Both the position numbers and the translations under genes were made by a program. The notes below the pieces were generated by a model. It was not told the origin of the DNA. It worked only from the letters and a program-made list of their open reading frames with translations, and made no database searches. Below, piece after piece: positions 25,001 through 39,102 of a stretch of DNA of 64,000 bases. Every line of letters starts with the position of its first letter. Positions within the stretch are counted from its first letter, which is position 1. The stretch is from Ichthyophthirius multifiliis (taxonomy: Eukaryota > Ciliophora > Oligohymenophorea > Hymenostomatida), in the NCBI RefSeq assembly GCF_000220395.1, contig NW_004086132.1, forward strand, positions 1 to 64,000, written 5' to 3'.

Positions 25001-28000
25001 ATCTCTAAAAGCATCTGAAATATAATTATTCTTCCCAATATAACTGTAGGCTAGTTCTCGTATTAGTACATCATCTTTTATTTATGCTACTTTGTTTTCT
25101 GTTAATTAACTGGAAGGAAGAAAATTCTTCTCCTCTTGGAATGGCTTAGAAAAATCATTGTAATCATTTATGAAATCTACTTGCCATTCTATTATAGTAT
25201 TATCTTGTGATCCTAACGAAAAAAATATATCTTGACTTTTTGTCATTAGTAATCTCGATATTTATGAGGCGTGTCCTTTCAAGAAACCTCCACAATTTGA
25301 TTCTAATTATTCATGATCTCTCCAAAAAAATAAATATCCAGATTCTCCTGCAGCTAAGAATACCTTTTTTTTATATATATTTTTTTATTAATTTTTTTTC
25401 ATTACTTTTATATCTCCTCCAATTATAATAGGTAGCAAAGAATCAGCATAATTTTTAGTATGTAAAGGATACCTCATATTCCATATAGTGCAGTTTATTT
25501 TTTCGTTTTCTTGTTAAATATTTTTGCTTTTAAGATCCGGTAATTCCACTTTATATTAGTTTCTCATATTTGTTCCTATTAAAAAACTCTTATTATCATC
25601 TAAGAAGTCAATAGAAATAGGAACTTCTTCAAGTTATAGTTTTTTCGGGTTTACTTAAAAATAACTATTATTACTTAAACTAAAAAGATAAACTTGACAA
25701 TCTTAGCAGGCAGCAATTAAATAATATGTATCACTAGAAAATTTTAAATCCATAATCATTTATTTGCAATCATAAGATCTTGGAGATTCCTCCCTTTATT
25801 TTTATTTTTAATATAATATATAAATATATATCAATTATTTTTATGTTTTTTTATTTTTTCTGTAATTTCTTTTTAAAAACTCAATTAAAAAAAAAAAAGG
25901 CAGTATCCTTTTTTTTTTCGCCTTATATTTTTGTAGATTGAGTTCATAAAAATAAATAAAAATAAATAATATATTCTATATATTATTTAAAATACCAATC
26001 AATCCTCATATAGATATGCCCATTATTGCATCCAACAGCAAATACTGTGCCTCCGTCTTCAAAATTAACACAATCCATAGCAGTAATAGGTTTTTCTTGT
26101 CCAATAGTCCAAATATCAACTATTTCATGCGTTTCAAGGGAGAATCCGTAAACAACTCCCGATTATCCAGCTACGAATAATATTTTATCATCATTTTCTG
26201 GTCTTTCAAGGATACACATAGCATTTAGATTACCATTTAATTTAGTGATAAAGTTAAGCCTATTAGCATGCATTTTCTAAATGAATTTATTTGAAGTCCA
26301 TTCTTGTTTCTAATTAAGTTTAATTTCTATAATATCACCATAAGTCGTTGATACTAGTAATTTATCATCTGCAATTAGAATATCTGCAATATTATAATTA
26401 AAAAGTTTAAACGCAAAGGTAGTTAGATCTATATTTTTAATATTAATTTTCATATTTAAATCCCAAAAATGTATAGTAGAAGCTTCTGTAGCTATAATTA
26501 TCCCATATTAATAAGTAATTATACATAAAATAGCATTTTAGTTCTTATACATGCTTTCTTTTTAGTCTTAATCCATATTCCACCACATATATACAGATCC
26601 ATCTACATGCCCTGTTATTAATACTATACATGCTTCTGATTATTATTAGAATGCTTTCAAATAAGGTTGATTGTTGTTCATTCGGACTGCTGCAGCGCAT
26701 GTTATTTCACTTATTTGAGAATTTTCACGGGTGTTTAATGATATTTCTGCTTGTTAAAAATGACCATTTTGATAATGTAACATTAAAATTTTTCGAGACG
26801 TTACAACTATAAATGAATTTTAATAATCTTCTATCATACTTTCGTATAATGGTTATTAGCTTTCTAAGTGAATTAAATATTAATTTACTTCCATTCGATC
26901 ATGATTACTTTCGTTTTACCTTTTAGAATTTTCTTTGTATATTTTTTTATTTTACTTTATTGATTTTTTTTTTTTACTTTTTGTTATTGTCTTGTAATTT
27001 TAGTTTGATTTTTTATCTAGCTTTTCAAATGATCCTATGTAATTTCTTATTGTTAGAAGCTCAATCGTAGGTTCTTCAACAAAAGTACTTAAAGTTAAAG
27101 TATAATCCTTTACACTATAAATAAGTATAGGAGAATCTAATCTTAAACCACAACTAGCTATAAATTCGTCATCCCTAAAAAAAGTTATAAATGATATTCC
27201 TTTTTAATGAATTCCCTTTATTACCCCTAAGTTTTATAAAGTATCTGGATCCCAAACATGAATATGTGGTTTATCACCTAATTCTCCGCTAGCAACTAAA
27301 CGATTTTTTTTCGAAACCGCTAAACAAATAACTTCTCTATCATGTTCTAAATAATGCTATTAGACTTTAATCTAAAAATATTTATATTAATATCTTTTTT
27401 TTTAAAAATAAAAAATTACTTAAGGATAAAAAATAACAACAATACAGGCTGTAAAATAGAGTATTCTTTCTGACTTTTAATTATTATTAGGCCGAATATA
27501 TTCGATAGGATGATTTACATCTTATGAACGGAATCCATAAACCCAATTTATTTTGCAATAAGTATCTTTTTGGCTTGTACTATTAGTATTAGACCTGTTT
27601 AAATAAAAAAGTTTTTTCGATAATGCACTCAACCAATCAATTTTTTATTAATATTTTTTCGAATTTATTATTTAACCTAAAGATTTTACTTCAAAGCGGC
27701 CTTTTTTATCATCAAAAAGCATATTTCCGACTTGCTATTATTTCGAATTTTTACTTTCAGGCAATTACTTGTCTATTGCATTCATAAATTAGTTTATTTC
27801 GTCCACTTTTGCACACCATTTTAACATTTGAGATATATTTACACGCGAATCATCATTAAAATGTTTGCCTAAGAAATCTGATATTTCTTCTTCATTCACT
27901 TCTGAGTCTACTCCATACATTTTAAAAGCTGCGTTGCAACACGAAATCATCATGAATTCCAAATCTATAATACTTAAGCTATTTAATTCATTGAAATCGA

Positions 28001-28307
28001 ATATATCAAATAAAAATCTAAGCTTGTCTTCAAATTTTCCATCCGAAAATATTATTAAACCCGAGAATAGCTCTAAAGCATCTATTAATCCGTTTTTGTC
28101 TGTATCCCAAATACTGAATAATTTATCACTTTTATCTGGCTGTCCTAAAATTTAATCAAATTCAGATTATTCTATGGCAAATGTATCACAAACACTTTTA
28201 AATGAACCATGATATTCTCTTAATTTACTTAAAGCGGTATTTGTTAATGGGTTTTTTAATGGTTAAGAAGGAATGGAACTTTTAAGTTATTGTATAAAAT
28301 TTCCCAT
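19057..28307 (-). CDS. EF-hand, triple-EMAP (EML5/6-like) WD40 protein
   Basis: Roughly 2,700-2,800 residues in many exons. It starts MGNFIQ, a possible N-myristoylation signal. An N-terminal calcium-binding region has a canonical EF loop DTDKNGLIDALE (near 28,100) and a degenerate second one. Then three EMAP modules follow in tandem, each a HELP-type motif followed by WD40 repeats: NWVYGF...HPIEYIRP (about 27,480-27,600), DFIYGFQAFDKRRTLYYAH (about 24,830) and GRKAYNRYNNLFYDYDEN (about 21,640-21,740). Three modules are the arrangement of EML5/EML6; EML proteins bind microtubules. The tail is acidic and Asn-rich and ends NLSKN then TGA. Exons were followed by eye, so some joints and the exact length are uncertain. 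A cilium or cortical microtubule role with calcium control is inferred. Confidence 0.85.
25794..25995 (-). other. long EMAP-gene intron with hairpin
   Basis: 202-nt GT-AG intron, three to five times the local norm. Splicing joins GHIYMRIDW to EESPRSYD and keeps the frame. It contains a strong inverted repeat described in the next entry. Confidence 0.7.
25878..25944. repeat. nested inverted repeat inside intron
   Basis: The outer arms AACTCAAT and ATTGAGTT (8 bp, perfect) enclose an inner A-run+GG / CC+T-run stem of about 12 bp with loop CAGTAT. The short GC-containing patch GGCAGTATCC and CGCC stand out from the A+T background. It could be an intronic small RNA, a short transposon remnant, or a splicing aid. 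Confidence 0.6.
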
Positions 28308-28734
28308 TTTTCTGTATATTTTTGTGTTTTTTTTATTTTTAAAAAAGTATTTTCTAAAAATTTATTAATTTTCTTATTTTTTTATTATTATTATTTTAAA
28401 TTTATCTAATTTAAACTAGATTTTTTATAAATTTTTTAAAAATGATTTTAACTAATTTATGAATTAAACTATTAAAAATAGCTTTATAAAGTTAAAATAT
28501 TTATTTATATTTATATTAGAAATATAAGAAAGTGATGAATTTATAGTTATGTGTATTAAATACTAAAATAAATATAATTAAATTTTTTGCCTTTACTTTA
28601 CTTTTATTTAATTTTATTTTTTATAAAAATTAAATAAGTTAATTATGTTGAATATAAATTAATATAATATATAATATAATTTTTTATTAAATATTAAAGA
28701 TTATGAAAAAAAAAAAAATTACAAATATATTTTT
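28308..28734. other. intergenic, AT-rich
   Basis: 427 bp between the VPS13 stop and the EMAP-protein start, both minus. No gene or motif seen; it should carry the EMAP-gene promoter and the VPS13 polyadenylation region. Confidence 0.6.
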
Positions 28735-31700
28735 TCATATATCTTACAAAGCATTTAAATAATAATTAAAATAGTTTTAAATATTTTAGCAATATTTATA
28801 GCTTTTTATATATACATAAACTTTTAAGTCCTAATAGAAATAAAAAATAATAAAGAAAAGTAAAATAATAAATTAAAATTTACATTAATATATTTATTTT
28901 CTGCATTAAGTAATATATTAATTCCTTTTTCGATAATTTTAACTCCTTTAATATCAGCAGAATTTATAATCCAAATTCTTTCCCTGTTTTTAACATTAAT
29001 TAAAATAACTTAATTTCTAAGGAAAATTAAAGCTTCCTACTTTCTATATTTATTAAGTAAAATGTAAGACTTAAAAAAAATTTAATCTTTAAATTTTCCT
29101 CTTTTTAGTCTAAATATTTCAGCTTACATTTCGCTATCAATTTCATTATATTCTTAAAAAAACTATTCGTATTCATAAAAAACTCTTATTTATCTTAATC
29201 TTTAATCATTTGGCTTAGAGTCAAAATACATAGCTGTATTTTTAAAACCTTCAGCAGTTTTCGAAATAGCGTCTAATATTCCTGATACAGGCTTTATTAT
29301 TACTCCAGAAATACCTTACCAAGTTCCTTTAATAAATCCTTTAATACCATTTTCTTTAGACCCTTATATTGGTTTTTATACTGTACTATATTTATTTTTA
29401 AATATTTATTTATTTGAGATAATTTTTTTTATTTACTCTATAACACCACTTTTTACACCATTATATATACAAATTAAACTTTATTCAATCCCTTCAAATG
29501 CATCTTTTGGTTTTTTAGATTTTTTTTCATGCCTTTATTAAATAAAATCATCATCCTTTATACAATTAATTTTTTTAATATAAATTATAAAAAAAATAAA
29601 AATATTTACAATACATAAATGGGTAATTCCATTTGAAAAAGACCCTGCAATTTTATCAATAGAATTAAATGTTCCACACATAACATTTTTTAATAAACTA
29701 GTAGCCCCATATCCTAATCCCATTCCAGCTTCAATGGGTCCTTAAACTAATCCTTAAATAGGTTTTTGTATAAAATCTTTTACACCTGTAGAAACATTAC
29801 TAAATAGTTTTATCGGATTTCCAATTATATTTAAACTTCCTAATAGATTCAAAATTTAAGGTATTATTTATTGTTTATAATTATCTATTAATTTTTATGA
29901 TATTCCTTATGTTGTGTCAAATATATTAAGTAATTCTATCCCTTTTAATGTAACAATGGCATCTTCTATATTTGTTAATGATATTCCTACTGCACTTGCA
30001 AATTATTTTACGAATTCAAAAGAATTTTCCACTTTCTATATATTTGGAATCATTTTAAAATTAAAAGATATGTTAATGTTTATTGGAGATATTAGAATTT
30101 TCTTTATATAAATAGGAAGGTTAATAGAATTTTCATTTTATTTTATTATTTATTTTTCTTAATCTTATAAATTTTATATTTCTTATATTAATGTTTCTTT
30201 TTATATTTCCTCTGTATCTTAAAAAAACTATAATAATTCTTATATTATATCTAGTTCTACCCTTAACATAATAGGCTAATTTATATATAATTATTAAATA
30301 AGAATTAAAAAAAAATACTTCAATATCAAAAACTAATTAATCTATATGATGAGGTTATTTCTTTAATAAAATATTAAGAAATGGTTTTTTTTTGTTTTTT
30401 TTTAAGGTGTAAATAAAACAGGATATTCCGAAATTTAATTAACATTATTATCAATATTAATATATTTTACTTATATCTAAATAACATTTTCCATATTATC
30501 TTGACATAAATATACTATTTCAGTTTATTCAAATTATAAATAAATCAATTCTATACATTTTTTATTCACTTATTTTATATTATTGTTAATTATAGAAATT
30601 CCCATTTTATTAATTGAAAGATTGAAATAATTTTATATTTATTTTTCTTTTTAAACTATTTATTTTTAATTTATATTTTATACATTTTCTTCATCATCTT
30701 CGAATATAATTATTTTTGTCCCTTAATATATACTAATTGTATATTTAATATAAAATTCTTCAAAATCTCCTTTTATTAGTATTTTTTTCGACTCTAAAAT
30801 ATCAGGATAAACAGTAATAAATCCATCATTATATTTTTAATTTTCTAAAACTCTTAATACTACATCAAATTCTTTATTATTTTCTAATTAATTCCAAGCA
30901 AAATATATACTTTCTCCTTTATTCAAAACTGCAGGAATATAAAGAGTATCTACAATGATTTTATTTGAATTATTTATAAGTTTATAAGGTGCATTTTCTT
31001 CTGGAATTTCTTTAATTATTAATACATGTGAAAGAATCCTTTAAATATTTATAATTTTTTTTATTTCTTTTTTAGAATTTCTCATACTTAAATAAACATT
31101 ATCATTTATACTAGATAAATTTATTTCATAAGTTTAAATCTCTTCTTTATCATCGTCTTATTATTTTATATGATTTTATTATTCATTTTGTAATTCTTTA
31201 TTTTCGTTTTATTAATTCTTTTTTTTTTATTCATAATTTATATTTTAGTTATTACTAAGATTTAAATTTTTATTTTATTCTAATTGCTAATATGTTGATA
31301 TTATTATGTTTTCATTTTCATTTTAAATAAAATATAAAGCACATGTTTCTTCTGGATTTAATCTTTCTTAATGAATCTTTTATTTTATTTATATAGAAAA
31401 TTAGCATTTATTCATTATTTTAATACTAGGAGATAATATTATTTGTTTTATGTATAAATGATTCTATATGTTTTTTATTTATACATCTATATATAATGGA
31501 AAATTTATTTCTATTTCATTTTTATTTAAATCTACTTATATGTAATCTTATTTTATTCCCAATATATCTATTTATTTATTATTTATACTTCCTATTATTA
31601 TATTATTAATATTTTCACTTAATATTATATTTTCTTTATCTAATATTTCGTCTTCGTAAATAGGTTATTATCCTGGAATTTTTTTTATTTATTTATTTAT

Positions 31701-34700
31701 CTTTGTAAACAATTCAAGTTGGTATCCACTTTTATTTATTACTATAGATTTTGAATATATGAAATATTCTCTAGCTAATTTTGACGGATTTTAATATACA
31801 CATAAGTAAGTATAAGAATCTTCATCTTATTCTTTTTTTATTTTATATTTATAAATATTTATAAAATATATTTTAATAAAAACCTATTCCTTTTATTTTT
31901 ATTTTTTCTAAAGATTATCCCTCATATAACAATTCTTCTTAACTCCAAAAAAATCCCTCACAACGAAATTTTAAATATAATTTTTAATGTAAGGGAACAT
32001 CGTAAAATTCAAGAAATTCTCCTTAATTAATTTATTAGCTTAAAAGTGTTTCCTTATTTTATCCTAGTAATTAAATATAAGAACTTTTAGGTAAAAAGTT
32101 CCAAAACTTATAAGGAGGTTAAAAGACACACATGAATTTTTAAGAATCGAAATAAATATCTAAAATAAAGAATATATTATCTCCAATTTAAATACTAAAT
32201 TTACTTTCATTATCATTATTATTAATGCTAAAATTTTAATTATCTTAACTATTAATTTAAAAGCTTTAACTTTTTAAATTAAAATCTTTTATATTAATTT
32301 ATATTTCGGCATAAAGATAATCAATAGGTAAAGGTTCGGAATTTTATGGTGAAATATTTAAAACATAATAATGATTTTAGTAATTTAAATGGATGACAAG
32401 ATTGTATTTTGTTTAATTTTGAAAAATATAAGGAGATGTAAATGTAAGTATTTTAAAATTAGAGTTATGTAAAATATCGACTTAATAAAATAAAAAAAGT
32501 TACTTATAATCACTGCTTAAATTTATTTTTTTAACATTTTTTATTTTACGAACATCCAATTATTTTATTCTATTTAGAGAAAATATATCATTTTTTATAA
32601 CTAAATTAATACTACTTTTTTAATTTTTTTCATTTTAAATCTCTTATTTTTAAATTAAATACTCCTTTTCTTCATTGCTTTTTGCTAGAACGTAATTTTT
32701 TTGGTTATCCGCATTTACTTTTATAGTATGTCCAGTAAAATTCTTTATAATAAATCCAACTTATTATTATGAATAATACAAAGGTTTAATTTCATTTTCA
32801 AATTTTTTATTTATTTCTTCATTTTTAATTTAATTCAAAATTTAAAATATTATCCTTAAAAACTATGTCGAGATATTTATAAAAATTCCTTCTTATGATC
32901 CTAATTATACATTAAAAATATTCATTTTATTTTCAAAGCTAAATATCATAGATGTTTTTTCAACAAATGGTTCCCATTTAGCACAACACGAATTAAAATA
33001 AAATGCTTATATTAAAAACTCAGAAGAACTTTTAAAATCCATATATTAATCAAATAATGCATTCAGAAAAGAATTTTCAATCAAAATTTTTATTATTTAA
33101 CTACACTAACTATCTGTGTCATCCAAAAAAATTAATTAGAGTAAAGAAATTTGAAAACTTATTTATAAAAAAACATTATTTTCATCTATTTCTTTTATTA
33201 TTTATTTTTAATCCTCTATATTATTATTTTTTTCTTATTAAAATATTTCATTTAATTAATTCTAATAGAAATTGGCTAAGTCAGAAATAAATAAAATAAA
33301 TGGATAAGAAATGTTTATAAAAGAATTATGTTTTAAAGAGATTCTTATATTATCTGAATTTTTTATGTTTATTTAAAAACTTAAATCTGTAATTTATCTT
33401 TTGTTTATTTTATTAAAATTAATATTCTAATATAGACTTTCAATAATAAGGAAATAAAAAGCAAATTCATTAAACTATAATTATAACTTAAATTATTAAT
33501 TTAATTCAATATCTCCTTCGCAATAAATTCTTAAAGATAAGACTCTTTTATCGTTTTCATTCAAAAATTAATGAAAAAGAAAATTACTTATATTAAACTT
33601 TATTTTTTAATTTTCTTAAATTTCATTTTTTGTCTCTAAATTATTCTCTTCATTATTATAATTTTCTTTATTATTATTATTTTCTTAATTAATTTGAATA
33701 TCTTTTATTAAAAATTAATATAAATCTAAAATTTATAAAAGAAAATCATTATTAAGTTCTAAATTATTTAATCTAATATATATATTATCTTATTTTTTTA
33801 GATTTTAGTGAATTTCTATTTAATTTTAAGTGCATATTTATGCGTTTCCTTTTTTAATAATTTAATTTAAATAGTCGAAATGATCAAATATTAGATTTTA
33901 TTAACAATTATTCATTAAATTTCCGATAAATGTTTTATATAAATAAAACTTCTTTGTAACATCATAGTAAAAAAAGCCACTATGTAAGCTTCCAAAGCAT
34001 ATTCTGTATTCATTTTCAGGTGTAAAATCTAATTGAAAATTCATTATACTAAAATTAAAAGTCCCTTATTTATTTAAATTCTCGCAAAATATTATCATAT
34101 TATTTAATTTTATTTAAAAATCTATATTTTAACTTTAACTTTCTACTTGTTATTATTATACTTTTAGATTTTGATAATATTCATTACACTTATCATCGTA
34201 TAAAATATTTTACTTATAAATTTTATTTAATAGGTTTAAAGTTTTTTATTGTAAATGAAAAATTATTTGGTTTATAACACATTAGATTTTTACTTAATCA
34301 GAAAGTATTTATAATTATACTTAAATATTAAATGGTTTTACTATATTAAGAATTGTTTTTTCATCCTCACCATCTATAGTTATGTTTTCTAAATTTATTT
34401 CATATTATTCACTATTTAATTCGTTTTGCATTGCTATTTGTTTTATTTATAAACAAATAAAATCTTCATTTTTTTGTATACATTTCATTTATAATCTAGT
34501 ATTTTTTATTTATAATTGCAAATGAAATTAAATAAATTATTGTTATAATATTTCAATTGATTATTATTACATTATAATTTCATTTTTTTTTTCTAATTAT
34601 TATTAAAAAATGAATAACACTTGATTTTATAAGTAATCTAATAATCTTAAAAATTATTATTAGTAATAATTTATAGTAATATTATTTATTATTGCTGTTA

Positions 34701-37700
34701 AATTAATAGAATATTAATTACACATTTGAAATTGGGCTTAAAGTACGTTCATATTTTCTTCTTGTTATTAATTTATTTAATTATTATGAATTAAATAGAT
34801 TTTTTGAACATTTTATAATTCTAAATTATTTTACTATTAAAGATTAAATGAATTTGTTAAGTCTGATAAAATAATATTTTCAAGATTCAAATTTATGTTT
34901 TACTCTTCATTAAGTTTTTAAATATATTATAAAGAAAATTTCTTAAATGTTAATTAATTTTAGCATAAATTAATTTTTTCGTTAATTAGTCTAATTTTAA
35001 TTTTTTATAAATTAAAATGAACCAAAATTAAAACAATATCATTTTTTTAATTTTAACAAAGAGAATAAATAGAATTATTTTCGTCGTAGTTATTACTATA
35101 TTTACTATTCTGAATTTTTTTTTATTTTGAATTTTGTTATTCAAATTTTTAAAAGAATAAAAATATTTAATTAACGACACTAGGTTTATAATTAAAAACA
35201 AGACATCCGACTTCAAAATTAATACAAACATCAATATTATTATATTTAAGATAGTTTCTATCATGCATATATACATTTACCTAAATAAATTAGTCTTTAC
35301 ATTTGGAAAAGATAATAAAATCTTATTATTTTTATTAATCACTAATAAAATTAAAGTCAATAAAATTTTGATTCGCATATAAATTTTTTAACTAAAAACA
35401 TACTGTTTAAAAGAAGGTTTATTCTGAATATGTACAGGACAAATCTTAGGCCAATAGATTTAAAATATTATAATCATTTGATTAATTTTATAAATAAATA
35501 TTAATAAATTCGCAATCAATTTAAGCAAATATTTACTAAATATTTAATTCTTATTCTGTTGAAGATTTTTTTTTTTTTATTTATTATTCAATATTTTATT
35601 ACTTGGATGTTTCTCTAAGAATCCTAATCCAATCATTAGTTTCTTCTAAATTTTCACAGACTAAATAAATACTTTCGTTTTAACTTATTAACACAAATGC
35701 ATTTTTAAATTCAACATATATACTTACTTAAGTATCATATTTTATTCTTATATATTATTAGCATTTTTTTTATGCTCGATTTTCATAAAAATACATACAG
35801 TTTTTGCTTATTGTTGCCCATTGTTTTTGCCATTTTTTTATATGTTTACCTCTTTTGTATATATATCCTTCTTTAATAATCTTGTCTTCTACTCCAAATA
35901 TCATTGAATTTCTCTTTTTAAATTACATATTTTTATTTTAATTGATGTTATTATTGTTTTTTCTTTATTAAATTCATAATTATTTTCTTCATTTTCAAGA
36001 ATTGTTAATAAAGTATAATATATACTTTCATTAAAAGTGGCTTTTATACCAGAAATTTTTACTTTTATGTTAATTTTGGGTTCATTAATATAAGTTTTTT
36101 CTGGTAATTTTCCAATAATAATTTCCGAATAAATTGTAAAATCTTAAATAATATTGTTTGTAATACATTATTAATTGATATATTTCATGTTAATATTTTC
36201 TAATGAGACAATATATTTTTCTTTAAATAATTATTCCATTCTAGACTAAAGAATATCTTATATTTTTTCATTTTTAATAGATTTTTTTTTCTATAAATTA
36301 TCACTTTTTACAATTAAATTTCCGACTTGTAAAATAAGAGAATTATTAAAAATTAAAATAGGACTTTTAATGAAAATATTTAATTTTAACACGTTTGTAT
36401 TTTTATCTAAATTTTGTAATAAATTTTCCATTTATTCTTAAGTTTTGGCTTAAAAATCTTCTATTTTTTTTATTGCTTATTCTTTTAATACTTCATCATC
36501 TACAGTAATTCCTTCAATGTAATTTTATAAGGTTTAAAAAAATTCATAATTATATTTTATTTCTATTTAACCAATTTATAATTGAATATCTTATTCTTCT
36601 AAATTTATTACTGAAGATTCATTTTATTGGTCTGTTTTTATTGCTTCGTTTTCATGGTTTTTTTTTGTTTCTATTTTTATATATAGAAGGGAATTTTGTA
36701 TATATTCTTAATTTATTTCTTCGTTGTTTCGTTTTTAGATTATATTAATATATTTATCTTCTTTTTCTTATTATTATTAAATCATTTATATTTAAAAATC
36801 TTTTAAATTTCCTTTTATTAACATACCATCATTTTTTATATTTATAGTAGCTTTTAATATATAATAAATATATATTAAAATAATAAATAAATACCATATA
36901 AATCATATAAATTAAACTAAACCCCTTTTTTAAGATTTTTTTAACTTTCATTTAATAAAATAGAAAGTCCTTCAAATTTAAACTTTATTTTTAACCAAAT
37001 GAAATCTGACGGGGCATCCATTTTTTAAGTTTAAATTTCTAAATAATTGTCATCTTCTTTAACAAATTATTAAAATAAGCTTTCTATGTATTCCTTTTCT
37101 TATTTTGTTATGAGTTGAAGTTTTTTTGAAGTTGAAAAGCCAAAGAGACGCTTTAGAATTCCTTTTTTTTCTTTTTTGGTTACGTTTTTCATCTAATCTT
37201 TTTTGAACTTTTCTGCTACTACGTTTTTAACACATTCAAATAAGTTTTTTAATGAAAGATTTTATACTGTGTATAGGAATAATTTTTTTCTTTCTGCACT
37301 TAAATATTCGAAGTTTTTATTCAAAACATAATAATATTCCTCAAACTGTTCTGAGAAAATTTATTTAAGTTATTTTTAAACATCTTCAGTAAATTTGGCT
37401 TGATTTTCTTTTTATTGAATTAATTTTAAATTGAATTAGTTTAAAATTTCTATTAAAAAAATAATATTTTATAACTAATTTTATTCTTATTTAAAATCTA
37501 ATTTATCAATATTAAAAATAATATTATAAGATTATTATTTATATTTGCCTTTTTTTAATTATATTTAATAAAAATATATTTATTTTTCAAAATTTTTTTT
37601 CTTTTTAAAAAAAAAAATACTTTAGTTTTATGTTAATCTTATAGTAAAATTAATCAAGAATAAATATTTAACTAAATTATTTGTTCCTTAACCTTATTTC

Positions 37701-38443
37701 ATTATGCAATATTGAAGGTACTATTAAATATAATTTTCGGTTTAATTTTTAAGAATATTCTATTCATCTGGACATACATAAAATCCTAAATTGAATAAAA
37801 TTAATTTTTTAATAATTGGTAGATTCTAGTTTTGCTTATTTGTTCTATCAATAAATGTTTATTCATCATTTTCGTTTACAGTGAAAATTTTTAATTCTTA
37901 TAAGCAAATTCCATAAGAATTTTATATATATTTATATTAATTATTATCTTCATATTCTATTCTTATATGAATATTAGAAATTTTTAAATAAATATTGTCT
38001 AAAATTCTTATTACTAATCTATCTATGTAACATTAATTGATTATACTTGATTATTTTTAATTTATTTAAGATAGCTTTGTTAGCTTGTCTAATAATTATA
38101 ATGCGTAAATGTTTAATTATTCAATTTTATTTTCTAATTTATCATATTAATTAAAATTCCATTTTTCATTTTTTTATAAATTCAAGACTAAAAATAAACC
38201 ATCTAATTCCATTTTCACTGCAGATTTGCTTAAATTGTAAAATGGGATTTTTAATGAAAGTTTATTTATGTTAGAATATATTAAATCAAAAGGCAAATCT
38301 TATAATATTTTTTGACTTAATTTAAGATTTTCTATTGATATTTAACCTGTAAGTATGCCTACTTCTAAGTTTTTTGTATCTAATTATTCAATATATTATC
38401 CTATTGTTTAGTTTATTATTTTTAATATTAATTTATCAATCAT
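28735..38443 (-). CDS. VPS13: VPS13 bridge-like lipid transfer protein
   Basis: About 3,000 residues in many exons. VPS13 forms a long hydrophobic groove that moves phospholipids between organelles at contact sites. The chorein N-terminus is clear: MIDKLILKIINQTIGQYIEQ, LEVGILTGQISIENLKLS and KLSLKIPFYNL. The C-terminus has the diagnostic block with STGVKDFIQKPIQGLVQGPI, MGLGYGATSLLKN and GTFNSIDKIAGSFSNG (about 29,620-29,790), then SGVI-type repeats and a PH-like end with NREWI-type residues (RERIWIINSADIKGV) near 28,980. The last intron is followed by LQDI then TGA. Length agrees with the family (about 3,100). The middle is low in complexity and its exon joints are not resolved, so individual exons are approximate; both ends are secure. 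Confidence 0.88.
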
Positions 38444-38906
38444 TTTTTAACTTTTTATATTAATTAAAATAAATATATTTTTTTTATATAGAAACTAAAA
38501 TATTGAAGTGAGTGTATTTTATTTTTAAAAAATAAAAAATATTGAATATATATTTACCCGAAAAATAATTAAAAAAAAAAACATATATATAAAAATTATT
38601 ATAAAAATTTTAATATTATATTATCTGAATATGAAACTTACCAAAATCAAATAATAAATAAATAAAAAATAGAATTTTTTATATACTGTCTAAAATTAAA
38701 AAAATAGCGTTTAAATTGATAATTTTACATTTAATTTTTTTTTATAAAAAAAAATTAGATGTATATAATAAAAAAAAAAATTAAAATAGCAAAATATATA
38801 AAGATAATAAAGCTAAATAAAATAAATAATGAATAATAAATTAAAAGAAATGAAATTAATATAGAAAATACAAAAATAGTATTTATATAAAAATATAAAA
38901 ATATAA

Positions 38907-38943
<37 letters not shown>

Positions 38944-39102
38944 AAAATATAAATATTTATTCATCATTTTTTTAAAATATACTATTTTATAATTTAAAAA
39001 TAATAAGAAATGATTATTTGTTAATTATTATATATTTTTTTATATTATAAAAAAAAATAAGTATCTTTTAATAATTTAATAAAAACTTAAATCAAAACTA
39101 TA
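38444..39102. other. intergenic, AT-rich with TA repeat
   Basis: 659 bp upstream of VPS13. It contains a TA/TAA array near 38,900-38,960. A hydrophobic open stretch here is composed only of Ile/Tyr/Phe codons from that repeat and is not accepted as a gene. Confidence 0.6.

Noticed and set aside
19057-28307. Two or three separate EMAP genes
   Set aside because: No TGA or start-like leader separates the modules; the joint at 25794-25995 splices in frame.
28735-38443. Several separate genes within the VPS13 span
   Set aside because: The chorein N-terminus and the VPS13 C-terminal block occur once each in the right order and strand, and the total length fits one VPS13.
38755-38967. Hydrophobic small membrane protein on the minus strand
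   Set aside because: It is made almost wholly of Ile/Tyr/Phe codons read from a TA/ATA repeat.
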